DNA from: Saprospiraceae bacterium
Lineage (GTDB): Bacteria > Bacteroidota > Bacteroidia > Chitinophagales > Saprospiraceae
NCBI GenBank assembly: GCA_004297645.1
Contig: SCUG01000701.1
Location: forward strand, 1 to 8,735
Reading direction: 5' to 3'
DNA length: 8,735 bases
In this document: positions 1 to 7,068 of the stretch, piece by piece
Numbering within the stretch: the first letter of the stretch is position 1
Layout: the number at the start of each line of letters is the position of its first letter
Position numbers and translations under genes: made by a program
The notes under the pieces: model-generated
What the model saw: only the letters and a program-made list of their open reading frames with translations
Told to the model about the DNA's origin: nothing
Database searches by the model: none

Positions 1-136
1 CCGACATCCAAAAACTAAAACCCTCGCTAACCCGGCACTTTTGTTTGTTGATAACCGGGGTTGCTCAAATGGCTAAAGTCGAGCTAAGTTAGTTTGGAAT
101 ATTTTAGCGTACGCCCCGCAATAGACCATGCCGCAT

Positions 137-994
137 TCAATGCGGAAATACACCGAGGCTCATGCTCATGGCCTGGTCGAAGGCCTTCTCATCAATGCCG
201 GTTTCCACGTTCAATTTTTTAAAATAGCGCACCACATTCTCCGTCGGCATGTTTCCGGTAAGGTCGTCTTTGGCCATGGGGCAACCCCCAAAACCCTTGA
301 TGGCGCCGTCGAAACGGGTGCAGCCGCTCTGGTAAGCGGCTGACACTTTCTCGCGCCATTTATGCGGTTCGGTGTGGAGATGGGCGCCGATTTCAATTCC
401 ACGTGTCTGGTACATGGGGATGAGTTGGGAAAAAAGATAGGTGATGTTCGCCGGGTTCGCCACGCCGATGGTGTCGGATAGTTGGAGAATGCGGATGCCC
501 AAGTCCGCCAGCCGGTCCACCCATTTCACTACCTCATCCACATTCCAGGGGTCGCCATATGGGTTGCCGAAACCCATGCTGATGTACACGACCATTTGTT
601 TGCCGGAGGCGAGGCAAATGGCTTGAATGTCGTGTACTCGTTCGAGTGATTCTTCGATAGTGGAGTTGGTGTTTCTGATTTGAAAGGTCTCGGAAATGGA
701 AAACGGGTAACCGAGGTAGGTGATTTTTTCGAATTGAGCGGCATCGCTGGCGCCGCGCTGGTTGGCGACGATAGCGAGCAGTTTGGAACGGGAGCCGGTG
801 AGGTCGAGCCGGGCGAGCACCTCTTCCGTGTCGCGCATCTGCGGAATGGCCTTCGGCGAAACGAAGCTGCCGAAGTCAATGGTGTCGAAGCCCACCTGGA
901 GCAACTGGTTGATGTATGCAGCTTTTTTCTCCGTCGGGATGAATTCCTTCAGGCCTTGCATGGCGTCCCGCGGGCATTCGATGAGCTTAATCAT
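137..994 (-). CDS. Hydroxymethylglutaryl-CoA lyase-like protein
   Basis: A 285-residue TIM-barrel lyase of the HMGL/DRE-TIM family, expected to split 3-hydroxy-3-methylglutaryl-CoA into acetyl-CoA and acetoacetate in the cytoplasm, the last step of leucine breakdown. Visible family features are the N-terminal CPRDAMQG motif (R9 and D10 match the catalytic Arg-Asp pair of HMG-CoA lyases), SFVSPKAIPQM at about residues 43-53, an H-x-H metal-ligand pair near residues 205-207, and the signature GFGGCPMAK with the catalytic cysteine near residue 238. Length is close to the usual ~300. Differences from the textbook enzyme: Asp replaces the conserved Glu before SFVSP, and the H-x-H is followed by Thr-Glu rather than Asp-Thr. 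The reading frame extends upstream to a TTG at 1027, but that codon overlaps the predicted -7 promoter box, so I chose the ATG at 994, which also fits the family N-terminus. It is divergent from the small membrane gene at 1114. A related aldolase/lyase of the same fold remains possible. Confidence 0.87.
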   Translation of the reverse strand: MIKLIECPRDAMQGLKEFIPTEKKAAYINQLLQVGFDTIDFGSFVSPKAIPQMRDTEEVLARLDLTGSRSKLLAIVANQRGASDAAQFEKITYLGYPFSISETFQIRNTNSTIEESLERVHDIQAICLASGKQMVVYISMGFGNPYGDPWNVDEVVKWVDRLADLGIRILQLSDTIGVANPANITYLFSQLIPMYQTRGIEIGAHLHTEPHKWREKVSAAYQSGCTRFDGAIKGFGGCPMAKDDLTGNMPTENVVRYFKKLNVETGIDEKAFDQAMSMSLGVFPH

Positions 995-1024
995 ACTTTG
1001 GTCAAATTTGGAAAGGAATGGCGG

Positions 1025-1032
1025 CAAATGTA
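1025..1032 (-). promoter_or_regulatory. Candidate -7 promoter box for the HMG-CoA lyase gene
   Basis: On the minus strand this reads TACATTTG, a full match to the Bacteroidota -7 consensus TAnnTTTG, followed by C-C-G-C-C. It would start transcription about 24 bases upstream of the ATG at 994. I see no TTG -33 element at the usual 17-23 base spacing, so the call rests on the -7 box and its position. It argues against translation from the TTG at 1027. Confidence 0.5.
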
Positions 1033-1063
1033 GGTATTGGCCTCCAGATAATTGCAGTTTTAC

Positions 1064-1071
1064 TACCTTCG
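1064..1071 (+). promoter_or_regulatory. Weak candidate -7 box for the small membrane protein gene
   Basis: TACCTTCG matches TAnnTTTG at all but one position. A TTG at 1037-1039 lies 24 bases upstream, just outside the usual 17-23 spacing. It would give a leader of about 36 bases before the ATG at 1114. It is back to back with the minus-strand box at 1025-1032, so the two divergent promoters would share about 90 bases of DNA. Confidence 0.3.
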
Positions 1072-1113
1072 CAAACGTTAAGATAATCGCGGTGTTTCCG
1101 CAAATTTATTTCC

Positions 1114-1326
1114 ATGAAAAAAGCAATCTGGATGACGGCGGGGTTCCTTCTTTTTATCCTTGGGTTTGCCGCCCTGGCGCTCAGCATCGTTGGCGTCAGC
1201 TTCTCTTTCCTGAACTGGATTGATGCCGCTGGCCAACTTTTAGGCTTCGTCATTCGCATCCTTATGATTACCGGCGGCATCGTCATCGTGTATCTTACTG
1301 CAACCGATTGGCGGAGGCAGGATTGA
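1114..1326 (+). CDS. Small two-helix membrane protein, function unknown
   Basis: A 70-residue protein that I do not recognise as a named family. It begins with a short basic stretch (Met-Lys-Lys), followed by a hydrophobic helix at about residues 4-31 and a polar turn with Asn-Trp-Ile-Asp near residues 34-37. A second hydrophobic helix spans about residues 42-62, and the tail is charged (Asp-Trp-Arg-Arg-Gln-Asp). By the positive-inside rule both ends are probably cytoplasmic, with a short loop outside. No lipobox or cleavage site is evident. I treat it as real because hydrophobicity runs cleanly through the frame, it starts with ATG shortly after a gene-free upstream region with a possible promoter, and no larger gene overlaps it on either strand. 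It converges with the DUF5686 gene, 66 bases apart. It could be a membrane-stress or small-subunit protein, but nothing here says which. Confidence 0.6.
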   Translation: MKKAIWMTAGFLLFILGFAALALSIVGVSFSFLNWIDAAGQLLGFVIRILMITGGIVIVYLTATDWRRQD

Positions 1327-1392
1327 TGGGGAGGGGGTTCGAGAAAGGCTCAGGAGGGCAAAACACGAAAGTAGATACGGCACTATTCTAAG

Positions 1393-3909
1393 CTAAAAAG
1401 ACACCTCGCCTCCGCTGCCGGTATTCAGCCCGATGAGGTAGCTCGTGCCCGCATACGTGCCGTGTTGGAAAGAAGAAACCACGTCGAATCGCATCATTCT
1501 GAAAATCCCAAAGCCGAGGTTGCCCAACCCCAGCGACACTTCCCAATAATCCTTGTTTTCGTGCGTATAAAGGAAGCCCGCCCCGGCGATGGTGGTCCAG
1601 CCGGTCTTTTTCAGAAGCGGCATCTTGTCCAACAGAAAACCCTGGAAATTGTGCTCCCAATGGCCCTCTGCCCACGAGGTGGCGGTGCTGTATTTGTAAT
1701 AGGGCAGTGCTTTGAAAGAGGTCAGGTATTTTGCGGGATTTCCAAGGTTCGTCTCGTTGCCCATGAAGTGTTTGAAGTCCTGAAAATAGAGGGTTTTTCG
1801 CCCAATGAAACCCCCTGTTTCGAGGTTGAAAGAGGTATTCCCGGCTATGCCCAGCGATAGGTTTTCTTTGGTCAGTGCGACCGACAGCCGCTGGAACCGG
1901 ACGTCGCTTCGCAGCCCATCACTCCCACCAAAGGCGATGCCTTGCCGGTAATGCAGCCACAAGTCCGGCCATTTGCTCCCCATGAGGTACTTACGGTCGG
2001 GATAGTCGAGGTATTTTTGGCCGGGTCTTAGGCGCAAATTTATGCCCACCGTGAGTGCCCTGCTTTCCGCCAAAACTGCCGCATCGGCGGCGAAGTTCTC
2101 CGGCACGTTGAGGTCGTATGTGCGGCTGTCGCGATAAAAAAAGCTGTAATCGGAATGATCGGCCAAAGGCGAGCGTTTCGCCCATTCCACGAAAGTGTGA
2201 ACCAACACGCCGTTGGCTATCTCCCGGCGGTAATTCAGCCGGAGGTAGGTTTTATCAAAAAGCCGGATGTAGTTGCGCCGGAAGAAGAAGGTGTAGAGCG
2301 TGTTGGCCTGGCGGGAGATGGGTTCTTCCTCGTTGAACTGTGCAGTTTGCCGGCCACCGGAAATGGTGAGCCGGGAGAAACTCTTCCGGTTGAAATTGTA
2401 GGTAAATTCCCCGCTGGAGCGGAATACCTTTTCATCAAAACCATACGACAACCTGGATTTCACCTCCATCCACCTGACCTTGTTTTTGTCAAAATCCTTG
2501 CGATAGCCGAGGCCCGCGTACATGTTGTAGCCCTGCACTGTATTGAATTGGATAGTGTTGACGGGGGCCTCAAGTGTAATGGCCCTGCGGCGCCAGGAGT
2601 TTTCGTGACTATAGCCAAACATCAGGCTCGTCCATTTGAATTTATTGTTCACCTGGTCCATTGAGTCGAGGTATTCTTTGGAAGCATGCACCACCTGAAG
2701 GCTGTCTTTTTTCTGATAATCCTGCCCCTCCTCCTGCGTCAATGGGACGGGCCGGGTGGCATTCCAATACGCCGTGTCTTTCTCGTTGGCCCCCACTTCC
2801 ACTTTCATAATGGCGGGGCCGAAAAAATCGGAGGGAAGGCCGGGCGACAGGTTGTAGTTGCGGTAAATGGCGGTGAAGCTGCCGCCGAATTTGAAGCCGA
2901 AAAACCCGCCCCTCAGCGAAAAGGTCTGAGAGAACAACCGCCACACATCTGGCGCTGCCACCGGCACATGCGTCTGCCGGATGTAAAATGTGTCGAACAG
3001 GGGCTGCTGAGTGGATTGCCCGGTGACGAACAAATCCGTACTCTGAATATTCCACAAGCCGTTCACGATGTAGATGAAACCCTGATAGACCGGCTCTTCA
3101 AGCCATTTCGGGATAACTTCAATTTTGTAGATGAGGCGGCCTTCTTCATCCACCACCGCGCCATGCAACTTGTAGCGGTAATGTGCGAGGGCGCTTTCGG
3201 CAATGGGCGAGATGACTTCGCGGCCAAACCGCGTCAGGTTTTCATAAAAATTGATGTTCATGTCCTGGGCGCTGTTAAAGCTGAACCCCTGGTCGTTGCC
3301 GCTTACCTTGCTCGACACCATCACCTCTTTGAATTTGTCTGGCTGCCGGAAGTACAGTTTTGAGACGGATTCCGACAGGTAAACGATGCCCTGCCGGTTG
3401 GTGTCGAGGCTGCCTTCGAGGTCGCCGATATCCTGCCCCAATATCTTGTCAGGGGCATCCAGCACCTTCACATTGCCCTTGATATAGACGTCGCAGGTGT
3501 ACTCCCCGACTTGCTCCAGGTTGTGTTTTCTTTTGGCAATTGCTTTTCGAATGATGGGATAGGCCGGGTCTTCGGCGTTGGCCTTCACCTCAATTTCCTG
3601 CAACTGAATGGACTCATTTTCCAAGACGACGTTCAGTTGAACCGGACGGCCGGCGACGGTCACTTTTTCCACCTGATGGCCATAGCCAACGTATTGAAAA
3701 ACCAATTGGTAGCTGCCGTTTTCGAGCGCCAGAAAATACTCCCCTTGCAAGTTGGTGGTGGTACCCGTCGTGGTGCCCTGCACATAGACGGTAGCGAAGG
3801 GCAGCGGCTCGCCGTTGGCTTCGGTCACTATGCCCCGCACCTCCTGGGCGTGTACTTTGAACAACCAAAATAGTTGGAGAAAAAGGAAGAACATCAGCCG
3901 GGTGGTCAT
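1393..3909 (-). CDS. DUF5686 outer-membrane protein with carboxypeptidase-regulatory-like domain
   Basis: An 838-residue exported protein of the Bacteroidota family combining an N-terminal CarboxypepD_reg-like beta-sandwich with DUF5686. Residues 1-22 form a signal peptide: a basic start, a long Phe/Leu-rich core and a His-Ala-Gln cleavage region. Residues 23 to about 98 are the beta-sandwich, with the typical G-x-V-x-x-x-x-G-x-P-L-P-F-A-T-V, G-E-Y-F and V-G-Y-G pieces. DUF5686 begins near D-P-A-Y-P-I-I-R at about residue 114. The last ~450 residues alternate polar and aromatic/hydrophobic residues like transmembrane beta-strands, and the chain ends in Phe, as outer-membrane barrels commonly do. 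It therefore probably sits in the outer membrane; the molecular role is unknown. The frame could also start at a GTG at 3918, but the ATG at 3909 gives the better signal peptide. No SusC plug or TonB box is seen, so it is not a typical TonB-dependent transporter. Confidence 0.87.
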   Translation of the reverse strand: MTTRLMFFLFLQLFWLFKVHAQEVRGIVTEANGEPLPFATVYVQGTTTGTTTNLQGEYFLALENGSYQLVFQYVGYGHQVEKVTVAGRPVQLNVVLENESIQLQEIEVKANAEDPAYPIIRKAIAKRKHNLEQVGEYTCDVYIKGNVKVLDAPDKILGQDIGDLEGSLDTNRQGIVYLSESVSKLYFRQPDKFKEVMVSSKVSGNDQGFSFNSAQDMNINFYENLTRFGREVISPIAESALAHYRYKLHGAVVDEEGRLIYKIEVIPKWLEEPVYQGFIYIVNGLWNIQSTDLFVTGQSTQQPLFDTFYIRQTHVPVAAPDVWRLFSQTFSLRGGFFGFKFGGSFTAIYRNYNLSPGLPSDFFGPAIMKVEVGANEKDTAYWNATRPVPLTQEEGQDYQKKDSLQVVHASKEYLDSMDQVNNKFKWTSLMFGYSHENSWRRRAITLEAPVNTIQFNTVQGYNMYAGLGYRKDFDKNKVRWMEVKSRLSYGFDEKVFRSSGEFTYNFNRKSFSRLTISGGRQTAQFNEEEPISRQANTLYTFFFRRNYIRLFDKTYLRLNYRREIANGVLVHTFVEWAKRSPLADHSDYSFFYRDSRTYDLNVPENFAADAAVLAESRALTVGINLRLRPGQKYLDYPDRKYLMGSKWPDLWLHYRQGIAFGGSDGLRSDVRFQRLSVALTKENLSLGIAGNTSFNLETGGFIGRKTLYFQDFKHFMGNETNLGNPAKYLTSFKALPYYKYSTATSWAEGHWEHNFQGFLLDKMPLLKKTGWTTIAGAGFLYTHENKDYWEVSLGLGNLGFGIFRMMRFDVVSSFQHGTYAGTSYLIGLNTGSGGEVSF

Positions 3910-3937
3910 CGTGTGCACAATTTCTACAAATGAGCGG

Positions 3938-3966
3938 CAAAGTTACATTTTGGTTGCTTCGCAAAA
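3938..3966 (-). promoter_or_regulatory. Candidate promoter of the DUF5686 gene
   Basis: Read on the minus strand, TTTTG at 3962-3966 is followed after 16 bases by TAACTTTG at 3938-3945, a full match to the Bacteroidota -7 consensus TAnnTTTG. The spacing is one base short of the usual 17-23. The start site would lie about 22 bases before the ATG at 3909. It lies entirely in the gap between acpH and the DUF5686 gene, so the latter need not depend on acpH readthrough. Confidence 0.5.
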
Positions 3967-3971
3967 AGACA

Positions 3972-4559
3972 TCAGACATCTTCCAGCGTAAGGTTTTTTA
4001 CAAAATCAAGGGCATCGGGAAAGAAAATGTTGAACCCGGCTTCATACGCCGGGTAATCCAGATTCATACTTTCGACGGCATTGTCGAAGAACCAAGGTTT
4101 GCTGCTGCGCAGTTTCAAGCGTTCCAGCGTAAAACGCAGTCCTTCTTCGGTGCCATACTTCGTGAGCCAGTCATCGGCTATCATCCGCGGGAGCCTTTTA
4201 TGCAACACCGGCGGCATCAGGTAGAGGTGCCGTTCCAGGAGGGCGTAAATATTTTGGGCAAATTCCGGCAGGGATTTTTCGGAATAGTGGAGCCAGTTTT
4301 TTGAAAGAATAAAATCATGCATCACGTCTAAAATCACCGGGGCGTAGCGGCCATGGTAAGGGTGCAGTCGTCGCACGCTTTCTCGAACGCTGGGGTGTTG
4401 GTCAGTGAAAGAATCTATGCGGCGATGAAGAAAGATGCCTTGGCGGAAGGGGAGGGGGAGTTTTGCAACTTCTTTGTTGGAGATAAAATCGCCGAGAAAA
4501 TTGCCCACCGTGAGGGCTTCGTCGTGAGCGGAGAGGAATAAATGTGCGAGGTAATTCAT
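3972..4559 (-). CDS. acpH: Acyl carrier protein phosphodiesterase
   Basis: A 195-residue cytoplasmic enzyme of the AcpH (DUF479) family, which removes the 4'-phosphopantetheine group from holo-acyl carrier protein to give apo-ACP. It matches the family from end to end: N-terminal MNYLAHL, G-N-F-L-G-D-F with D24, H-R-R-I-D at residues 45-49 followed by a Thr-Asp turn, and the metal-centre segment H-G-R-Y-A-P-V-I-L-D-V-M-H-D-F at about 69-83. These follow the metal-dependent HD-type arrangement described for the E. coli enzyme, which is of nearly equal length (193). The ATG at 4559 fits the family N-terminus exactly. It is divergent from ychF, 122 bases away, and lies 62 bases upstream of the co-directional DUF5686 gene. 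No fatty-acid synthesis gene is adjacent, so context adds little about when ACP turnover is needed. Confidence 0.9.
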   Translation of the reverse strand: MNYLAHLFLSAHDEALTVGNFLGDFISNKEVAKLPLPFRQGIFLHRRIDSFTDQHPSVRESVRRLHPYHGRYAPVILDVMHDFILSKNWLHYSEKSLPEFAQNIYALLERHLYLMPPVLHKRLPRMIADDWLTKYGTEEGLRFTLERLKLRSSKPWFFDNAVESMNLDYPAYEAGFNIFFPDALDFVKNLTLEDV

Positions 4560-4587
4560 ATCGTTTTACTAACTGGCATTTAGCGAT

Positions 4588-4622
4588 TTTGTTTTCTTTC
4601 AAATACCCAACTTATATCTTTG
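4588..4622 (+). promoter_or_regulatory. Promoter of ychF, Bacteroidota type
   Basis: TTTG at 4588-4591, a 23-base spacer, then TATCTTTG at 4615-4622. This fits the Bacteroidota pattern TTG-N17-23-TAnnTTTG in both boxes and in spacing, the best full promoter in the window. Transcription would begin near 4629, giving a leader of about 53 bases. This places the in-frame ATG at 4544 outside the transcript and supports the ATG at 4682 as the ychF start. Confidence 0.65.
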
Positions 4623-4633
4623 CGCGCGTTTAC

Positions 4634-4657
4634 AGCGGCGGCTGGCCAATGGCCGCT
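4634..4657 (+). other. Possible hairpin in the ychF leader
   Basis: AGCGGC at 4634-4639 pairs perfectly with GCCGCT at 4652-4657 around a 12-base loop that itself holds a GGCC/GGCC inverted pair. It falls just after the predicted transcription start, and the start codon follows about 25 bases later. A short GC-rich stem may arise by chance, so any role in leader stability or translation control is speculative. Confidence 0.25.
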
Positions 4658-4681
4658 CTTCTCAAACCAAGTCACATCATA

Positions 4682-5779
4682 ATGGCATTACAAGCAGGAA
4701 TCGTCGGGCTGCCAAATGTAGGCAAATCCACTCTTTTCAACGCCCTCACCTCGGCAGGGGCACTGGCCGCAAACTACCCATTTGCAACGAAAGACCCTAA
4801 TGTGGGCGTCATCACCGTGCCCGATGAACGCCTTGATAAACTTGCTGAACTTGTACATCCGGCAGCCATCGTGCCCGCAACCATAGAAATTGTGGACATC
4901 GCCGGCCTTATAAAAGGGGCCAGCAAAGGCGAAGGCCTCGGCAACCAGTTTCTCGCCAACATCCGCGAAGTGGACGCCATCATCCACGTCGTTCGCTGTT
5001 TTGAAGACGACAATGTGGTACATGTGGATGGAAACATCGACTCCGTCCGGGACAAAGAAATCATAGACACCGAGCTGATTCTGAAAGACCTCGAATCGGC
5101 GGAAAAACGAGTAGATAAGCTCCGCAAACAGGCCAAGGCTGGCAAAAAGGAGGACCTGCTCGTCGCGGAAATTGGGGAGACCATTCTCGCCCACCTCAAC
5201 GCCGGTAAACCTGCCCGTTCACTCGCCCTCGAAGGCGATGCCGCCGAGTTGCTGAAAGACATGATGCTGCTCACTTCCAAGCCCATCCTCTACGTTTGCA
5301 ACGTGGACGAGGCTTCCGTGAATACTGGAAACGAGCATACTGCCCGGTTCTTGGAGGCAGTAAAAGGCGAACCGGCAGAAGTCATTTTTATCAGCGCCGA
5401 AATAGAGTCGGAAATCGCCGCCATGGAATCTGCGGAAGAAAGGAAGGAGTTTCTCGAAGCCTTGGATTTGCACGAGCCAGGCGTCAACAAGGTCATCAGG
5501 GCTACGTATAAATTGCTCAACCTCATCACTTATTTCACCGCAGGTGAAAAAGAGGTGAAGGCCTGGACCATCCGCAACGGCTGGAAAGCTCCCAAAGCCG
5601 CAGGCGTCATCCACACCGATTTTGAAAAGGGCTTCATTCGCGCCGAGGTCATCAAATACAACGACTACATCACCCTCGGCTCCGAACACGCGGTAAAAGA
5701 GGCTGGCAAATTGGGCGTGGAAGGAAAAGAGTACGTCGTGACCGACGGCGATGTGATGCACTTCCGGTTCAATGTGTAA
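4682..5779 (+). CDS. ychF: Redox-regulated ATPase YchF (OBG family)
   Basis: A 365-residue protein, the usual YchF length, of the OBG group of P-loop proteins. YchF/OLA1 proteins bind ATP in preference to GTP, associate with ribosomes and affect translation and oxidative-stress responses. The P-loop G-L-P-N-V-G-K-S-T is at residues 9-17, D-I-A-G-L at 72-76 followed by the glycine-rich K-G-E-G-L-G-N, and the catalytic histidine falls at H114, as in E. coli. N-V-D-E at 207-210 replaces the GTPase N-K-x-D, matching ATP specificity. A helical coiled-coil insert covers about residues 130-200, and the C-terminal TGS domain (about 280-363) carries the strongly conserved H-T-D-F-E-K-G-F-I-R-A. The frame opens as far back as 4544, but the family begins at M-A-L-Q-A-G-I-V-G and the promoter lies at 4588-4622, so I chose the ATG at 4682. 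It is divergent from acpH and 63 bases ahead of co-directional sbcD. Confidence 0.97.
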   Translation: MALQAGIVGLPNVGKSTLFNALTSAGALAANYPFATKDPNVGVITVPDERLDKLAELVHPAAIVPATIEIVDIAGLIKGASKGEGLGNQFLANIREVDAIIHVVRCFEDDNVVHVDGNIDSVRDKEIIDTELILKDLESAEKRVDKLRKQAKAGKKEDLLVAEIGETILAHLNAGKPARSLALEGDAAELLKDMMLLTSKPILYVCNVDEASVNTGNEHTARFLEAVKGEPAEVIFISAEIESEIAAMESAEERKEFLEALDLHEPGVNKVIRATYKLLNLITYFTAGEKEVKAWTIRNGWKAPKAAGVIHTDFEKGFIRAEVIKYNDYITLGSEHAVKEAGKLGVEGKEYVVTDGDVMHFRFNV

Positions 5780-5803
5780 GCTATCAGGCAGCACTAAACC
5801 AGC

Positions 5804-5823
5804 CGCCGAAGAGGAATTCGGCG
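5804..5823 (+). terminator. Short hairpin between ychF and sbcD, possible weak terminator
   Basis: CGCCGAA at 5804-5810 and TTCGGCG at 5817-5823 form a perfect 7-bp stem with a 6-base loop, GAGGAA. No T-run follows, so an efficient intrinsic terminator is unlikely. It could reduce readthrough or set a transcript end between ychF and sbcD. The sbcD start codon follows 19 bases later. Confidence 0.35.
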
Positions 5824-5842
5824 ATACATTTCAGTATAACAC

Positions 5843-7060
5843 GTGAAAATCCTCCACACCTCCGACTGGCACCTCGGCCAAAAATTCATCACCCGCGAGC
5901 GGGAAGAGGAGCACCGTCTTGCACTCGACTGGCTCGTGGAGACCATTGCCGGGGAGAAAATTGACGTTCTGCTCGTGGCCGGAGATATTTTTGACATCGG
6001 CAACCCGCCCAATTATGCCCGCGCCATGTACTATAATTTTTTGAAACGGCTGCGCCGCACCGGGTGCCGCCACGTGGTGCTCACCGGCGGCAACCATGAT
6101 TCGCCGAACATGCTCGACGCCCCGAAAGAGTTGCTCGAAATTCTCGACGTGCATGTGGTGGGGGCCGCCACTGATGACCCGGCGGATGAGCTGTTGGTTT
6201 TAAAAAATGAAAAAGGGAGGCCGGAGGCCGTCGTAGCGGCGGTGCCTTTTTTGCGCGACCAAGACCTCCGAAAAGCCATGCCCGGCGAAGCCGGGCAGGA
6301 ACGTACCGAACGCATCAGAGAGGGCATCAAAATTCACTATGAAAAAATGGCGGAGCTGGCGGCAGCCCACCAAAACAGCGGCATTCCTATTCTCGCTATG
6401 GGTCATTTGTACGCCACCGGTGCACAGACGAGCGATACACAGGACAACATCTACCTCGGCAACTTAGAAAATATTCAGGCCAGCCAGTTTCCCGGCATCT
6501 TCGACTATGTGGCGCTGGGGCATATCCATCGTGCACAGGCCGTGGGTGGCATGGAGCATGTGCGTTATTCGGGGTCGCTGATACCGCTGAGTTTCAGTGA
6601 AACGAAGGACGCCAAGGTGGTGGCCGTGCTCGCCTTCGACGGCGGCAAGCTCTCCAAAATCGAAGAATTGCCCGTGCCGTTGTTCCGGCGGCTGAAATCC
6701 ATAGAAGGCACTTTGCCGGAGGTGCAAGAGAGGTTGGGAAAACTGCACCATAAATATCTGGGCCAATTACGGCCGTGGGTGGAGGTGGTCGTTGAGACTG
6801 ACACCGTGCTGCCCAATCTCAGCGGCATGCTGGAGGATTTTACCCGCGAGATGAACCTCGACTTGCTGCGTACGCGGCTGCTGAAATCCCATTTCTCCCT
6901 CGACGTGCAGACGGATTATGAAGAGTTGAATGACCTCAGCCCGTTCGACGTTTTCCGCAAGATATGCGAAAGTGCAGGCCGTGCCCCTGATGATATGAAA
7001 ATTTTGGAGGCTGTCTTTCGGGAACTCGAAGAATGGTACCGGGAGGAGCAGGGGAAGTGA
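5843..7060 (+). CDS. sbcD: Exonuclease SbcCD nuclease subunit SbcD
   Basis: A 405-residue Mre11-type metallophosphoesterase, close to the 400 residues of E. coli SbcD. With the SbcC ATPase it forms a Mn-dependent nuclease that opens DNA hairpins and processes blocked ends during repair. The phosphoesterase motifs are all present: D-x-H at D8/H10, G-D-I-F-D at 47-51, G-N-H-D at 83-86, G-H-L-Y near 187-190 and G-H-I-H-R at 226-230. The ~120 C-terminal residues correspond to the capping and SbcC-binding region. The start codon is GTG at 5843, fixed by the M-K-I-L-H-T-S-D-W-H family start; no in-frame ATG is suitably placed. There is no obvious ribosome site, as is common in this phylum. The odd point is context: sbcC normally follows sbcD, but here the next gene is a converging metal ATPase, so the partner must lie elsewhere. 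No motif is damaged, so the subunit looks functional. Confidence 0.95.
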   Translation: MKILHTSDWHLGQKFITREREEEHRLALDWLVETIAGEKIDVLLVAGDIFDIGNPPNYARAMYYNFLKRLRRTGCRHVVLTGGNHDSPNMLDAPKELLEILDVHVVGAATDDPADELLVLKNEKGRPEAVVAAVPFLRDQDLRKAMPGEAGQERTERIREGIKIHYEKMAELAAAHQNSGIPILAMGHLYATGAQTSDTQDNIYLGNLENIQASQFPGIFDYVALGHIHRAQAVGGMEHVRYSGSLIPLSFSETKDAKVVAVLAFDGGKLSKIEELPVPLFRRLKSIEGTLPEVQERLGKLHHKYLGQLRPWVEVVVETDTVLPNLSGMLEDFTREMNLDLLRTRLLKSHFSLDVQTDYEELNDLSPFDVFRKICESAGRAPDDMKILEAVFRELEEWYREEQGK

Positions 7061-7068
7061 TTTGGCAA

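Noticed and set aside
29..62. Inverted repeat AACCCGG/CCGGGGTT as a terminator for the lyase gene
   Set aside because: Short stem needing a bulge, 19-base loop and about 75 bases from the stop codon; not distinguishable from chance.
1..136. Gene or RNA in the left-end stretch
   Set aside because: No supported reading frame, tRNA-like fold or strong repeat is visible.
995..1027. TTG start giving the lyase 11 extra residues
   Set aside because: The TTG overlaps the predicted -7 box, and the family begins at the ATG at 994.
1327..1392. Terminator between the convergent small membrane and DUF5686 genes
   Set aside because: I looked on both strands and found no convincing stem with a T-run.
2686..3363. 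225-residue open frame on the plus strand inside the DUF5686 gene
   Set aside because: It is antisense to a clear family protein, has no domain-like pattern and arises from the codon bias of the real frame.
4544..4681. Extension of ychF to an upstream ATG at 4544
   Set aside because: The extra residues are not part of the family, and the likely promoter (4588-4622) lies inside this stretch.
5219..5794. 191-residue open frame opposite ychF
   Set aside because: Antisense to a highly conserved gene, with no recognisable features.
5825..5832. TACATTTC as a -7 promoter box for sbcD
   Set aside because: The last base mismatches, no TTG element lies at suitable spacing, and the start codon is only 10 bases away.
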